From Chitinophaga horti (GTDB lineage: Bacteria > Bacteroidota > Bacteroidia > Chitinophagales > Chitinophagaceae), in NCBI RefSeq assembly GCF_022867795.2, contig NZ_CP107006.1:1240001-1304000 (forward strand): a stretch of DNA of 64,000 bases. Direction: 5' to 3'. Of the stretch, positions 16,973-25,467 are shown in pieces. Within the stretch, counting starts at the first letter, position 1. Each line of letters starts with the position of its first letter. Below the pieces are notes generated by a model. It was not told where the DNA came from, searched no databases, and was given only the letters and a program-made list of their open reading frames with translations. The translations under genes were made by a program, and so were the position numbers.

Positions 16973-18538
16973 TTCCTTCAATCTCAGCACCCACACCGTA
17001 TCCAGACTCTTATCCCTCGTGGAAGCATTCACAAACTTCCCGTCCAGTCGCGTCACCTTGTAAGAAGGGAACACACCCACCGTTTGATAAACCGTGCCGA
17101 CAGAATCAAGCGATGCCTTGCCTTTACGCGCCGTGTAAATCAAAGGCGCATTGCCTTCCCGCTGCACCGGGCCATTGTAAATAAAATCGAAGCTGTAGCT
17201 GTTGATGCGATAGAAGCGAACCGTATCGGTAATGCCCTGGCGATTGAGCCAGCCTGCCGTAGTAGAGCCGCCTTGGTAGGGCAGCAGGTGAGGATAGAAA
17301 AAGATATTCAGGAACAACGCCAGTGCAATGGATGCAACAGCGCCATTCGCTACCAGTTGCTCGTAGCTGCGCAGGCGGTACCACATAAAGGCTGCCAAAG
17401 CCGTAACCGCAAAGTAGATCGGCCACCCTGGCCCGCGGAACAAGACATTGATCGCTGCCGCTAATACAATAATGATCAGCGAAACGACCCGCTGTGTAGC
17501 CAGTACAGCTTTCGTGCGTTGCAGGCTTACCAGCCACGCTGCCAGTAACACCGCGAAGTACGGAAACAGGATATTGAGATAATGCGGTAGCTGAAATCGT
17601 GATAGCGAAAATACCAGCATCGTAAGCAAACCTGCCCCTAGCGAAATCCATTCCGTACCCTGGCGCAGGCGGCGTAAACGGACAAAGATGGCGGCGTACA
17701 GTAATAAACTGAAGGGCAGGAAGGCCCATAACAATGTATGTAAAAAGAAGAAAGGATCGCCTTTACCTTTGATCGGCCCTGTGTTGAAGAAGCGACCGAA
17801 CTGACTGTCCCACAAAAAGAAGCGGATGCCCGACACCTGCTGCCGGCCGAAAACGACCTTGTCGGGTTGTGCGTCGAACTGTGCGTACAGGCAGTATAAT
17901 TCAGGGAGGGTGAATACGAACGTGAGTATCAACCACAGGTACCATTTAGGCCGCCACAATTGTTTCCAGTCGCCCGTCATGCCCCAGTGAAGCAGCATGC
18001 CGCCACCGATAGGGATGAGTACGAACGGGCCTTTGGTCATGAGTGCGAAGGCGGCGAACAGTGAGGCCAGTACGATCTTTTCCTTTACCAGGTAATAGGA
18101 GGTGGCAATGAGGAAAAGCGTGAGGTATGGTTCCGCACGTACGTCGTTAGCACTGATGATCGCGTGTAACGCACACAGGTAAATGAGTGCAGCCGGACGG
18201 GCGACCGCATCTCCATAAAAATGTTTCGCGAACAGGTAAGTATAGCGTGCACCGGCCAGCCAGCAAAGGAATGCAGGCAGCTTCCAGGCGAAGGCGTTCA
18301 TGCCGAAAAGGTGAAAGCTGGCAGCGCCGAGCCAGAAGGGAAGATGTGGCTTATCGAGCCAGTCGGCCCCGTCTGCATACAAATTGATCCAGTCGCCGCG
18401 TAAGACAATCTGTTTGGCAATGCTGGCGTACAACGCTGCATCGGGTTCCATCAGTGGGGTGAATAACCCTGGTACCAGCGACGCAATAACAGCGGCAATA
18501 AACCAGGGATAGTACTTTTCAAAGGACGTTTGTTGCAT
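16970..18538 (-). CDS. ArnT-like glycosyltransferase (GT-C fold, GT39/PMT-type)
   Basis: A 522-residue integral membrane protein with about 11-12 hydrophobic segments. The N-terminal loop LMEPDAALYASIAKQI carries the catalytic Asp-type motif seen in GT39/ArnT proteins. YADGADWLDKPHLPFWLG matches the DKPP-like substrate motif. Such enzymes move a sugar from a polyprenyl phosphate donor to lipid A or a surface glycan on the periplasmic side. The donor and acceptor are unknown. The PAP2 phosphatase gene ends 6 bases upstream on the same strand, which suggests a shared role in lipid-linked sugar or lipid A work. Confidence 0.85.
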   Translation of the reverse strand: MQQTSFEKYYPWFIAAVIASLVPGLFTPLMEPDAALYASIAKQIVLRGDWINLYADGADWLDKPHLPFWLGAASFHLFGMNAFAWKLPAFLCWLAGARYTYLFAKHFYGDAVARPAALIYLCALHAIISANDVRAEPYLTLFLIATSYYLVKEKIVLASLFAAFALMTKGPFVLIPIGGGMLLHWGMTGDWKQLWRPKWYLWLILTFVFTLPELYCLYAQFDAQPDKVVFGRQQVSGIRFFLWDSQFGRFFNTGPIKGKGDPFFFLHTLLWAFLPFSLLLYAAIFVRLRRLRQGTEWISLGAGLLTMLVFSLSRFQLPHYLNILFPYFAVLLAAWLVSLQRTKAVLATQRVVSLIIIVLAAAINVLFRGPGWPIYFAVTALAAFMWYRLRSYEQLVANGAVASIALALFLNIFFYPHLLPYQGGSTTAGWLNRQGITDTVRFYRINSYSFDFIYNGPVQREGNAPLIYTARKGKASLDSVGTVYQTVGVFPSYKVTRLDGKFVNASTRDKSLDTVWVLRLKE

Positions 18539-18544
18539 AGGATA

Positions 18545-19189
18545 CTAAGATACAGTATCCAGCTGGTTTCTTTTGCGTAAGCGAATGCCGGATCTGTCCC
18601 ACCATGCAAACAACCGCGATACCAGGAAGCCGGTGAGTACACCAAACGCCGCACCGCCGAGTATGTCTAGCGGGTAGTGTTTGCCTACGTACACCTGCGC
18701 ATAACATACGAGCAAGGCCCATATCCATACCCAGTTCCAGTACAACCTGCGTATGCCCATCTGCCGCATGGCGAAGAACCAGAAGGCAGCCAGGGCAAAG
18801 TGATTGGAAGCATGTGAAGAAGGAAATCCATACCGCCCGCCGCAACCGATCAGCTGGTGAAGGTATAGCACCAGGTCGTCATTATGACACGGGCGCTCGC
18901 GTTGAAAGAAGGGTTTAAAAATGCTGGCACTGCCATAATCGGCAATAGCAAAGCAGATAAGGGTGCCTACCAGGAAAGCTACCGCCTTGTTTGGCCGGTG
19001 GCGTATCACGAAGTAAAGTACAAATGCATATAAGGGCACCCAGGTGAGTGCATTGCGTAGTAACAACATCACGGGATCCAGCAGTTCCACGTTTCCAAAA
19101 TGGTGTATGCTGATAAAAAGCGTCTCATCCAGCTGCTGCAGCCAATCCGTCCAGGTCATAACAGGTGTTGTAAGTAGTTTAAAGATCAT
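18545..19189 (-). CDS. PAP2-family membrane phosphatase
   Basis: A 214-residue protein with about 5-6 transmembrane helices. The three phosphatase motifs are present: KPFFQRERP, GFPSSHASNH and YVGKHYPLDILGG, which provide the catalytic His residues and Asp. The family dephosphorylates lipid phosphates such as undecaprenyl pyrophosphate or lipid A on the periplasmic face. It sits 6 bases before the glycosyltransferase gene and 42 bases after the 55-residue membrane protein gene, all on the minus strand. Confidence 0.9.
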   Translation of the reverse strand: MIFKLLTTPVMTWTDWLQQLDETLFISIHHFGNVELLDPVMLLLRNALTWVPLYAFVLYFVIRHRPNKAVAFLVGTLICFAIADYGSASIFKPFFQRERPCHNDDLVLYLHQLIGCGGRYGFPSSHASNHFALAAFWFFAMRQMGIRRLYWNWVWIWALLVCYAQVYVGKHYPLDILGGAAFGVLTGFLVSRLFAWWDRSGIRLRKRNQLDTVS

Positions 19190-19231
19190 GGTTGAAGTTT
19201 GCCAAAAGGTTACGGGAACATGAAAAAAACG

Positions 19232-19399
19232 TTATATCGAGTCCTCCCGCGCCTGTTGATCTCTTTTGGTCTTCAATACAGGATCGTCTGTTACCTCGGG
19301 AGGCAGTATTTCCTCTTTGTCCTGCCGGTTCCGGCGGGCAAGGAAAATCACTAAAGCGATGGCGGCTATAGCCACTGTAAGTATCAAAGGCCAGTTCAT
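19232..19399 (-). CDS. Small single-pass membrane protein, 55 residues
   Basis: I found this short frame by translating the minus strand between the PAP2 gene and the divergent gene at 19647. It starts MNWPLILTVAIAAIALVIFL, a clean transmembrane helix. A basic stop-transfer sequence (ARRNRQDKEE) and a short acidic cytoplasmic tail ending REDSI follow. The function is unknown. Its position, 42 bases before the PAP2 start, suggests co-transcription with the lipid phosphatase and glycosyltransferase. Positive-inside charge and codon use support it as real. The alternative longer frame over this stretch has no protein-like composition. Confidence 0.65.
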   Translation of the reverse strand: MNWPLILTVAIAAIALVIFLARRNRQDKEEILPPEVTDDPVLKTKRDQQAREDSI

Positions 19400-19646
19400 G
19401 ATAAGAAGCGCGCATCAATCGTACCAGTAATAGCCGTACTTGCTACAACGCCGCCCGCGCCGGCACAAAGTTTATATAAGGTTAACATTCAGGTCTGCAG
19501 CGAAAACGTCTTTGGGGAGAAACGGGTACAACCTGTGTGCTGCCCTGCACCGGTGGATGTTTTCGTAAAAAGTCATCAAGCCCACAAGATTTAACGGCTT
19601 TTCACGTTTAATACGATACCTTTAATCTACCTAACATTCCCCTGAG

Positions 19647-21119
19647 ATGAAGCAACTATTATTCCTGTTATGTTTTAGCCCGTTATCATTACTGGCCCAA
19701 CAACCTGCGATCACTTTCCGCGCCCCCCAGGCTACCTCCGGCAAGGTAAAAGTGGAGTATCCTGTAGACGGTAAGTATTTCTTTATCATGCGTACGGATA
19801 CTGCTTTAAACCAGAAGGGTGAGCTGGTATGGCGTAATACAGAAACCACTCCTTCGGAGTTCAGCTTCGAGTACAAGGGTAAAAAGTATACCCTGTTCGT
19901 AAAGCCCGGTAAATCTTATACCATTACCGACCAGGGCGAAGGTGCTGATCGCACGTTCAGTATTACCGGCCCTGATGCTGCTGCCCAGGAGGCATTCAGC
20001 CGTATTAAGTTTCCTTTTTACGAGGAACTGGCATATAGCCGTTACCGCGCGCTCGATTCATCTTTCGCCAACAATGAAGCACTGTTACGGAAGGATATTG
20101 ACAGTGTGATGGCCCCTTTCAAAACATTACTCGCCGGTAAGCAGATGGAGCAGGCCTTTTACGATCACGTGTACGATCATGTGCGGGCATTTTATGCGAA
20201 TGTGATGCTGAGCGTCGCTTATTCTTATGTGGGAAAGGCGGTCCCGTACAAAGACAGCATTGGCTATGATGCTGCAAAATGGGCGCAGATCAACGAATAT
20301 TTCCAGCGTGCGTTTGCCATCGCCGACCCGCACGACCTTCGGCTGCAGAAGGTGAACACGGTATACTGGTATACGTTTACGAACATCAACCTGTATCTCA
20401 AATACATAAAGCCCGCGCACGATGGCACCCTGGTGCCTTTCAGTCCAGACGAGCCTGAGTACCAACGCCAGTACGACATTGTCAGCCGCTTTCGTGATCC
20501 TGAACGGGAGTTTCAAACGGCCAACCTGCTATCGTTCGCGATGCTGCAGGGTTCCCGTGATAAGCAGCTTCTCGGCTGGTACGAAACTTTTAATGATATG
20601 TACCCCAATAACCCGTACGCCGCCCGCCTGGCGCCAGGTGTAGCGGCCGTGCGTGACTACCAGGACAAAATAGCACAGGACTTTAAACCCGGACAAAAGT
20701 TCCTGGAAGATGCGGCTTCTGTGAACACCATCGCGGAACTGGGCGCCAGGTTCAAAGGCAAAACCATCTACCTCGACCTCTGGGCGAGCTGGTGTGGCCC
20801 CTGTAAAGCCGAATTTGCCTATACGGGTGACGTAAAGAAATTCCTGGCTGAAAAAGGCGGCACAACGCTTTACCTATCGATCGACAACGAAGGAGCCGAA
20901 AAGAAGTGGAAAGAAGCGATCAAATATTATAACCTGGAAGGCTATCACCTCCGTGCCTCCGAAAAGCTCTCGGAAGACATCCGCAGGCAGTTTGGTAAAA
21001 ACGGCAGCCTCTCCATTCCCCGTTACGCTATCATAAAAGACGGCGAACTGGTGGTAAACGATGCCAAACGTCCCAGCGCCGGCAAAGCCCTGATCGACCA
21101 GCTGGCGCCTTATTTCTAG
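19647..21119 (+). CDS. TlpA/AhpC-TSA-like thioredoxin-fold protein, secreted
   Basis: A 490-residue protein with a signal peptide (MKQLLFLLCFSPLSLLAQ). It has a beta-rich N-terminal region at about 20-110, a long helical middle, and a C-terminal thioredoxin domain at about 360-490. The active site WASWCGPCK has its cysteines at about 383 and 386. A cis-Pro-type SIPRYAIIKDG follows. Such proteins act as periplasmic disulfide reductases or exchange factors. The large N-terminal extension is common in Bacteroidota members, and its role is unknown. TACCTTTA, one mismatch from TAnnTTTG, lies about 23 bases before the ATG. It is monocistronic with its own terminator. Confidence 0.88.
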   Translation: MKQLLFLLCFSPLSLLAQQPAITFRAPQATSGKVKVEYPVDGKYFFIMRTDTALNQKGELVWRNTETTPSEFSFEYKGKKYTLFVKPGKSYTITDQGEGADRTFSITGPDAAAQEAFSRIKFPFYEELAYSRYRALDSSFANNEALLRKDIDSVMAPFKTLLAGKQMEQAFYDHVYDHVRAFYANVMLSVAYSYVGKAVPYKDSIGYDAAKWAQINEYFQRAFAIADPHDLRLQKVNTVYWYTFTNINLYLKYIKPAHDGTLVPFSPDEPEYQRQYDIVSRFRDPEREFQTANLLSFAMLQGSRDKQLLGWYETFNDMYPNNPYAARLAPGVAAVRDYQDKIAQDFKPGQKFLEDAASVNTIAELGARFKGKTIYLDLWASWCGPCKAEFAYTGDVKKFLAEKGGTTLYLSIDNEGAEKKWKEAIKYYNLEGYHLRASEKLSEDIRRQFGKNGSLSIPRYAIIKDGELVVNDAKRPSAGKALIDQLAPYF

Positions 21120-21140
21120 CATTTCCTGTAACGTTATCAT

Positions 21141-21169
21141 AAGCCCGTGCAGTCGCACGGGCTTTTTTT
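21141..21169 (+). terminator. Terminator after the thioredoxin-fold gene
   Basis: AAGCCCGTGC / GCACGGGCTT is a perfect 10-bp stem with an AGTC loop and a following T run. Confidence 0.9.
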
Positions 21170-21253
21170 ATGCTTGTCGGCATGTGTTGCCGCTCCAGTC
21201 TTCCCGCTCACTCAAATCGTTAAAATAACATCACCTTTTCTCCACCTAATAAC

Positions 21254-21444
21254 CATCCTATAGGCAGGATAGCTACATCCTCCGACCATCCATGCTACAT
21301 CCTAGGTTCACCCTAGGCTTATCATTCGTTCATCTTAGGTTCATCCTAGGCTCATGAACGAAGGTTGAACGAAGGTTGAACCTAGGTTGAGCCTAGGATG
21401 AACCTAGGGAGCAGGGAGGATCCAGCAACTATCCTTATAGGATG
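21254..21444. repeat. Head-to-head array of ten 11-bp CCTAGG-type units with outer inverted repeats
   Basis: At 21300-21354 there are five consecutive 11-bp units: TCCTAGGTTCA, CCCTAGGCTTA, TCATTCGTTCA, TCTTAGGTTCA and TCCTAGGCTCA. At 21355-21409 five more follow in the opposite sense: TGAACGAAGGT twice, TGAACCTAGGT, TGAGCCTAGGA and TGAACCTAGGG. CCTAGG occurs six times within 110 bases. The outer flanks also pair: CATCCTATAGG at 21254 with CCTTATAGGATG ending at 21444, and GGATAG with CTATCC. The array sits between two convergent genes that already have their own terminators, and there is no open frame of note through it. Its function is unknown. Confidence 0.85.
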
Positions 21445-21468
21445 TTACCACCAGCGACGTACAGGGCA

Positions 21469-21496
21469 CAAAAAAAGCCCGCACTATGGCGGGCTT
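21469..21496 (-). terminator. Terminator after the TerC gene (minus strand)
   Basis: On the minus strand, AAGCCCGC / GCGGGCTT forms an 8-bp stem with a 6-base loop followed by TTTTT. Confidence 0.85.
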
Positions 21497-21515
21497 TACG
21501 ATTCATTTGTATGAT

Positions 21516-22289
21516 TTACAACTCTTTAGTTGTATTTAATTTGATGGTTTTGGCCTGGTTACCCCGCAGTTTAATGTTCAGCATCTCTACGATCAGCGAG
21601 AAGCCAAGGCAGGAGTAGATAATGCTCTTGCTCACTTCCTGGTGGAAACCGCTGGCGATCAATACCACGCCGATCACGATCAGGAAGGAGAGGGCCAGCA
21701 TCTGGAGGGTAGGCTGTTTGTTAATGATACGGGTAACAGGGCCGGCGAAGAGCATCATCACGCCGATAGACACAATTACGGCGATGATCATCACGAGTAC
21801 ATTGTCTACAAGACCTACAGCAGTCAAGATCGAGTCGAAGGAGAACACGGCGTCTACCAGTACGATCTGGAAGATCACGGCGCCAAGGCTCTTGAACTTT
21901 TTGGAGCCTGGCTGATCGGCTACATGGTGTTCCTGTAATTTATGATGTATTTCCAGGGTGCTTTTAACGATCAGGAAGAGGCCGCCCGCGAGCAGTATGA
22001 GGTCTTTCCAGCTGAGGGCGATCACGACGCCTTTCAGCCATTTAAAGGAGATAACGGGGTCCACAAGGCCGATGATCCAGTTAATGCAGAGCAGTAGACC
22101 TACCCTGAAGATCATCGCCAGGGCCAGACCAATGATGCGGGCCTTACGCTGCTGGTGTTCCGGCAGCTTGCCGGCTACGATAGAAATGAAAATGACGTTA
22201 TCGATACCCAGTACAATTTCCAGGAAACATAACGTGACGAGGCTGATCCATACTCCTGGATCGGCAAAATTAGGGACGATGAACTCCAT
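21516..22289 (-). CDS. TerC-family integral membrane protein
   Basis: A 257-residue protein with about seven to eight transmembrane helices. The TerC signature is clear: FLEIVLGIDNVIFISI near residues 22-37 and VDAVFSFDSILTAVG near 145-160, each with the acidic residues in the membrane that mark the family. TerC proteins are linked to tellurite resistance and, better supported, to manganese export or metal loading of exported proteins. I chose the ATG at 22289 (MEFIVPNF). A further upstream in-frame start adds 11 residues without family similarity. Confidence 0.92.
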   Translation of the reverse strand: MEFIVPNFADPGVWISLVTLCFLEIVLGIDNVIFISIVAGKLPEHQQRKARIIGLALAMIFRVGLLLCINWIIGLVDPVISFKWLKGVVIALSWKDLILLAGGLFLIVKSTLEIHHKLQEHHVADQPGSKKFKSLGAVIFQIVLVDAVFSFDSILTAVGLVDNVLVMIIAVIVSIGVMMLFAGPVTRIINKQPTLQMLALSFLIVIGVVLIASGFHQEVSKSIIYSCLGFSLIVEMLNIKLRGNQAKTIKLNTTKEL

Positions 22290-22482
22290 GTGTGTAGTGT
22301 AATTTTTTAATATAAGGCGCAAAAATCAACCCAAATTTCTACAAAGTGCATTAGAAACTGGTAAGAAATACGCCGTTGCCCGTAAAAAATACATAATTCA
22401 CCCCACAAAAAGCGACAGATACCAAGCCTCACCCCCGAATCAGATCAAAAAACTGCATCTTTGCAGCGCCTATACCAACACG

Positions 22483-23874
22483 ATGAACGCAAATACACCC
22501 GCAAACCTCACAGGTCGCTTAGCCCTTTACTTACTGATGGCATTGATCTGCCTGCCCGCTTTTGCTAAGGCCCAGGAGGCGTTTTTACCTGTCATCACGG
22601 ATTCGGTGTACCTGAAGGCGCAGGCCGGCAGCTACGGCGATCGCTACAAACAGCGGATGAAGCTGCTGCCCAGCAAACACCGTAACGACTACCAGGAGAT
22701 TTACAACAGCCGCTGGGAGCACGTGCAGCAGGTGTTCGATAAACGGGAAATCTACACCGATAAAAAGGCCATGGCGTACATGGACCGCCTGCTCACCACC
22801 ATTCTGCAGGCCAATCCACAGCTGGATGCCAGCAACATCAAAGGTTACTTTTCCCGTTCCGCTGTACCCAACGCATCATACATCGGGGAGGGCATCTTCC
22901 TGTTCAACCTCGGTCTGCTCGATAAAATGGAGAACGAAAGCCAGGTGGCCTTCGTCATTTGCCACGAGTTGGCGCACTACTACCTGCAACACAGCGAAAA
23001 CAGCATTCGCACGTACGTAGAAACGGTGAACAGTCCCGAAATGCAGCGGGAATTAAAGAACATCAAACGATCAGAATACGGCAGAAATGCCCGCCTCGAT
23101 AAACTTGCCAAAGGCATCCGCTTCAATAGCCGCCGTCACAGCCGCGACCACGAAGCGGAAGCCGACTCTATGGCGATAGTACTGCTGAAACGCAGCCCGT
23201 TCGCAGCCTCTGAAGGACTCACCGCCCTGGCTTTGCTGGACCGGATCGACAGTTCGTCTGTAGACATGGCCACCTGTCTGCCCAAAACCTTTGACGCCGC
23301 CGCATACCCTTTTAAACCGAAATGGATAGCGAAGTCCAGCGGACTGCTCGGCGGCCATGCCACCCTCAAACGCGACGCCGCCATGGCCGACTCGCTTAAA
23401 ACCCACCCGGACTGCTCCCAGCGCATCAAGCTACTGGCACCGGCGGTAAACGGCGATACGAAAACGAGTAAGAATCCACTGGACGCCACCACGTTCGCGG
23501 AACTGCGCGCCCGCGCCGGACGGGAAGCGGTGGCCTTCACCTGGGAAAATAAGCAGTACACCAACTGCCTGTACCTGCTGCTGGAACAACTGCAACATAA
23601 ACCTGCCGACCCGTACCTGGTTACCCAGATGGGGCAGGTGTTTAACGCCTGGCATGCCGCGCAGCGTAGCCATACCTTGTCGAGGTATACCGATTCGCCA
23701 TCGCCTTATAATGATCCCAACTATAACACGCTGGCGCAGTTCGTACAGAACCTGTACCTCGAAGATGTGGCCGCCGTAGGATATCACTACCTGGCGAAGT
23801 TCCAGTCGCAATTATCGCAGCATGCGCCTTACAACGAAACTTTAAAAGAAAGTACCCGAATCCTCCAACAATAA
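22483..23874 (+). CDS. M48-family metalloprotease, secreted
   Basis: A 463-residue protein with a signal peptide (residues about 1-31, ending FAKAQ). The zinc site is HELAH at about 161-165, with the third ligand in EAEAD at about 224-228, typical of M48/Oma1/BepA-like peptidases. The C-terminal half is helical, TPR-like and not catalytic. It probably acts in periplasmic or outer-membrane protein quality control, though the substrate is unknown. CATCTTTG, one mismatch from TAnnTTTG, is 20 bases before the ATG. The next gene begins 4 bases after the stop, so they form an operon. Confidence 0.9.
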   Translation: MNANTPANLTGRLALYLLMALICLPAFAKAQEAFLPVITDSVYLKAQAGSYGDRYKQRMKLLPSKHRNDYQEIYNSRWEHVQQVFDKREIYTDKKAMAYMDRLLTTILQANPQLDASNIKGYFSRSAVPNASYIGEGIFLFNLGLLDKMENESQVAFVICHELAHYYLQHSENSIRTYVETVNSPEMQRELKNIKRSEYGRNARLDKLAKGIRFNSRRHSRDHEAEADSMAIVLLKRSPFAASEGLTALALLDRIDSSSVDMATCLPKTFDAAAYPFKPKWIAKSSGLLGGHATLKRDAAMADSLKTHPDCSQRIKLLAPAVNGDTKTSKNPLDATTFAELRARAGREAVAFTWENKQYTNCLYLLLEQLQHKPADPYLVTQMGQVFNAWHAAQRSHTLSRYTDSPSPYNDPNYNTLAQFVQNLYLEDVAAVGYHYLAKFQSQLSQHAPYNETLKESTRILQQ

Positions 23875-23878
23875 AAAA

Positions 23879-25432
23879 ATGATTAAATCTCCTTTCATGA
23901 AGAAACATAGCCTGCTACTGCTGTTAATGCTGTGCACCTGCAGCCTGTTTGCGCAACTCAAGATCGAAAACGTTTACTCCGTTAAACTCCGCAACTCCGG
24001 CGTTATTTCCGAAAAAGGCCAGGTTAAAGGCTACTTCTTTTTTTACCAGAGCGATAAGATCGACAAACGTACGAACGAGTATACCGTACAGGTGGTAGAT
24101 GAAAACCTCAATAAAGTACAGGACATCAAGTTCCAGGACGGTCGCGACCTTACTTTGCTGGAGGCTGCCTATAACGGTAACACGCTGGCCTTCCTCTACA
24201 AAAACAGCGAGAACAAAACCCTCGATATGAAGATTTACTCTATTGAAGGCAAACTGAAATTTACCTACACCGCCCCTTACGATAAAAAGAGCGAAGCCTG
24301 GATGAAACAGGTGGAAGAGCTGGCCCAGAGCGATAACGGTCTTAACAGTTCCGTATTTGACGTAGGTCAGTACGGTTACGTGGCCGTGGTACCGGTAATT
24401 GACGGTAAAGAGCGCACCTTCGAGGTAAGGTGTTACAACGACAAAAAGAAAAAACACTATACCTATCGTTACGACGATGGCAAATCTAAATTCTGCGTTG
24501 GTGAGTTTATCGGCGCTACAGACAGCCTGGCGTTCTTCACCGTGATGAAGAAATCGGGTACTTTGTCCTGGAACCTGAAGAAGTCGGTAGTAGCTATCAA
24601 CTTCGTGAACAGCAGAAGAGCGTTCGAGCTCACGCCGGATATCGGGGACTATCGCATTACGCCTACCAACGTACTGCCACAAACCACACCGGGCAAAATC
24701 AGCCTGCTGGGTGGTTACTATGAAAGCGATGAAAACGTGATCTGGGATGCACCGCGCGGCATGGCGATCGTAGATCTTGATCCCAAAGGTAATGTGCTGA
24801 ACTCTGTAGTATGTTCCTACGATACCGAATTGTCGAAGTTTCTGCCGGTGGGCGCGAAAGGTAAGATCAAAGATATCGGCTTCCTGTTCGTACACAAAGC
24901 GCTCGCTATGCCCGATGGCGGCTACACCCTTATTGCTGAAGGTTTCCGCAAAAAAGTAAGTGCAGGTAAAATAGCCCTGGCCGCAGTTGCGGGAGGTGGT
25001 AACTTCACTAACCTGGAAATAACCGACCTCGTAATGATGCGTTTCGACAATGGCTTCGGTCTTAAATCCGTAGACGTGTTCGATAAGAAAATGAACGTGG
25101 TTAGCCCGCGCGGTATGGACCTGGTAAGCCCGCAAATTGCCGCGATGGCCGTGAAAGGCATGGGCGGTTTCGACTATGAGTTTACCACCGGCGAGGAAGA
25201 TAACTCCACCTTTAACGTTTGTTTCTCCGATTACGAAAAGAGCAGCGAATACAAAGGCCGCACTTTCAACACTGTTCGTTTTAACGGCACTAAATACAGC
25301 ACCGATAAAATTGAGCTGAAGAGTAAAGCCAGCGAGATGGTAGTGTTACCCGCGAAGGCCGGTCACGTAATGATCTACGAATACTTTAAGAAAACAAAGA
25401 GTCTCGAACTGAGGATTGAGAAACTAGGATAA
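23879..25432 (+). CDS. DUF6770-type secreted protein
   Basis: A 517-residue protein with a signal peptide ending CSLFAQ. The rest is beta-rich, in blocks that look like repeated propeller or sandwich strands. Landmarks include VYSVKLRNSGVISEKGQVKG, YFFFYQSDKIDKRTNEYTVQ, and near the end SKASEMVVLPAKAGHVMIYE. I recognise this pattern as DUF6770, with unknown function. It lies 4 bases after the M48 protease gene and probably shares its transcript, so a link to envelope protein handling is plausible but inferred. An in-frame ATG at 23897 gives a shorter canonical signal peptide and may be the true start. Confidence 0.75.
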   Translation: MIKSPFMKKHSLLLLLMLCTCSLFAQLKIENVYSVKLRNSGVISEKGQVKGYFFFYQSDKIDKRTNEYTVQVVDENLNKVQDIKFQDGRDLTLLEAAYNGNTLAFLYKNSENKTLDMKIYSIEGKLKFTYTAPYDKKSEAWMKQVEELAQSDNGLNSSVFDVGQYGYVAVVPVIDGKERTFEVRCYNDKKKKHYTYRYDDGKSKFCVGEFIGATDSLAFFTVMKKSGTLSWNLKKSVVAINFVNSRRAFELTPDIGDYRITPTNVLPQTTPGKISLLGGYYESDENVIWDAPRGMAIVDLDPKGNVLNSVVCSYDTELSKFLPVGAKGKIKDIGFLFVHKALAMPDGGYTLIAEGFRKKVSAGKIALAAVAGGGNFTNLEITDLVMMRFDNGFGLKSVDVFDKKMNVVSPRGMDLVSPQIAAMAVKGMGGFDYEFTTGEEDNSTFNVCFSDYEKSSEYKGRTFNTVRFNGTKYSTDKIELKSKASEMVVLPAKAGHVMIYEYFKKTKSLELRIEKLG

Positions 25433-25440
25433 TGAGAACG

Positions 25441-25467
25441 GCCGCACTTCAGGGTGCGGCTTTTTTT
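25441..25467 (+). terminator. Terminator after the M48/DUF6770 operon
   Basis: GCCGCAC / GTGCGGC is a 7-bp stem with a TTCAGG loop followed by seven T residues. The T run overlaps the stop of the convergent minus-strand kinase gene. Confidence 0.85.

Noticed and set aside
19179..19418. 79-codon minus-strand frame over the small membrane protein
   Set aside because: The 55-codon frame in the other phase gives a clean membrane helix and charged tail. This one does not.
23924..25135. 403-codon minus-strand frame opposite the DUF6770 gene
   Set aside because: It is antisense to a convincing secreted protein. The composition (many His/Phe/Val runs) is typical of a shadow frame.
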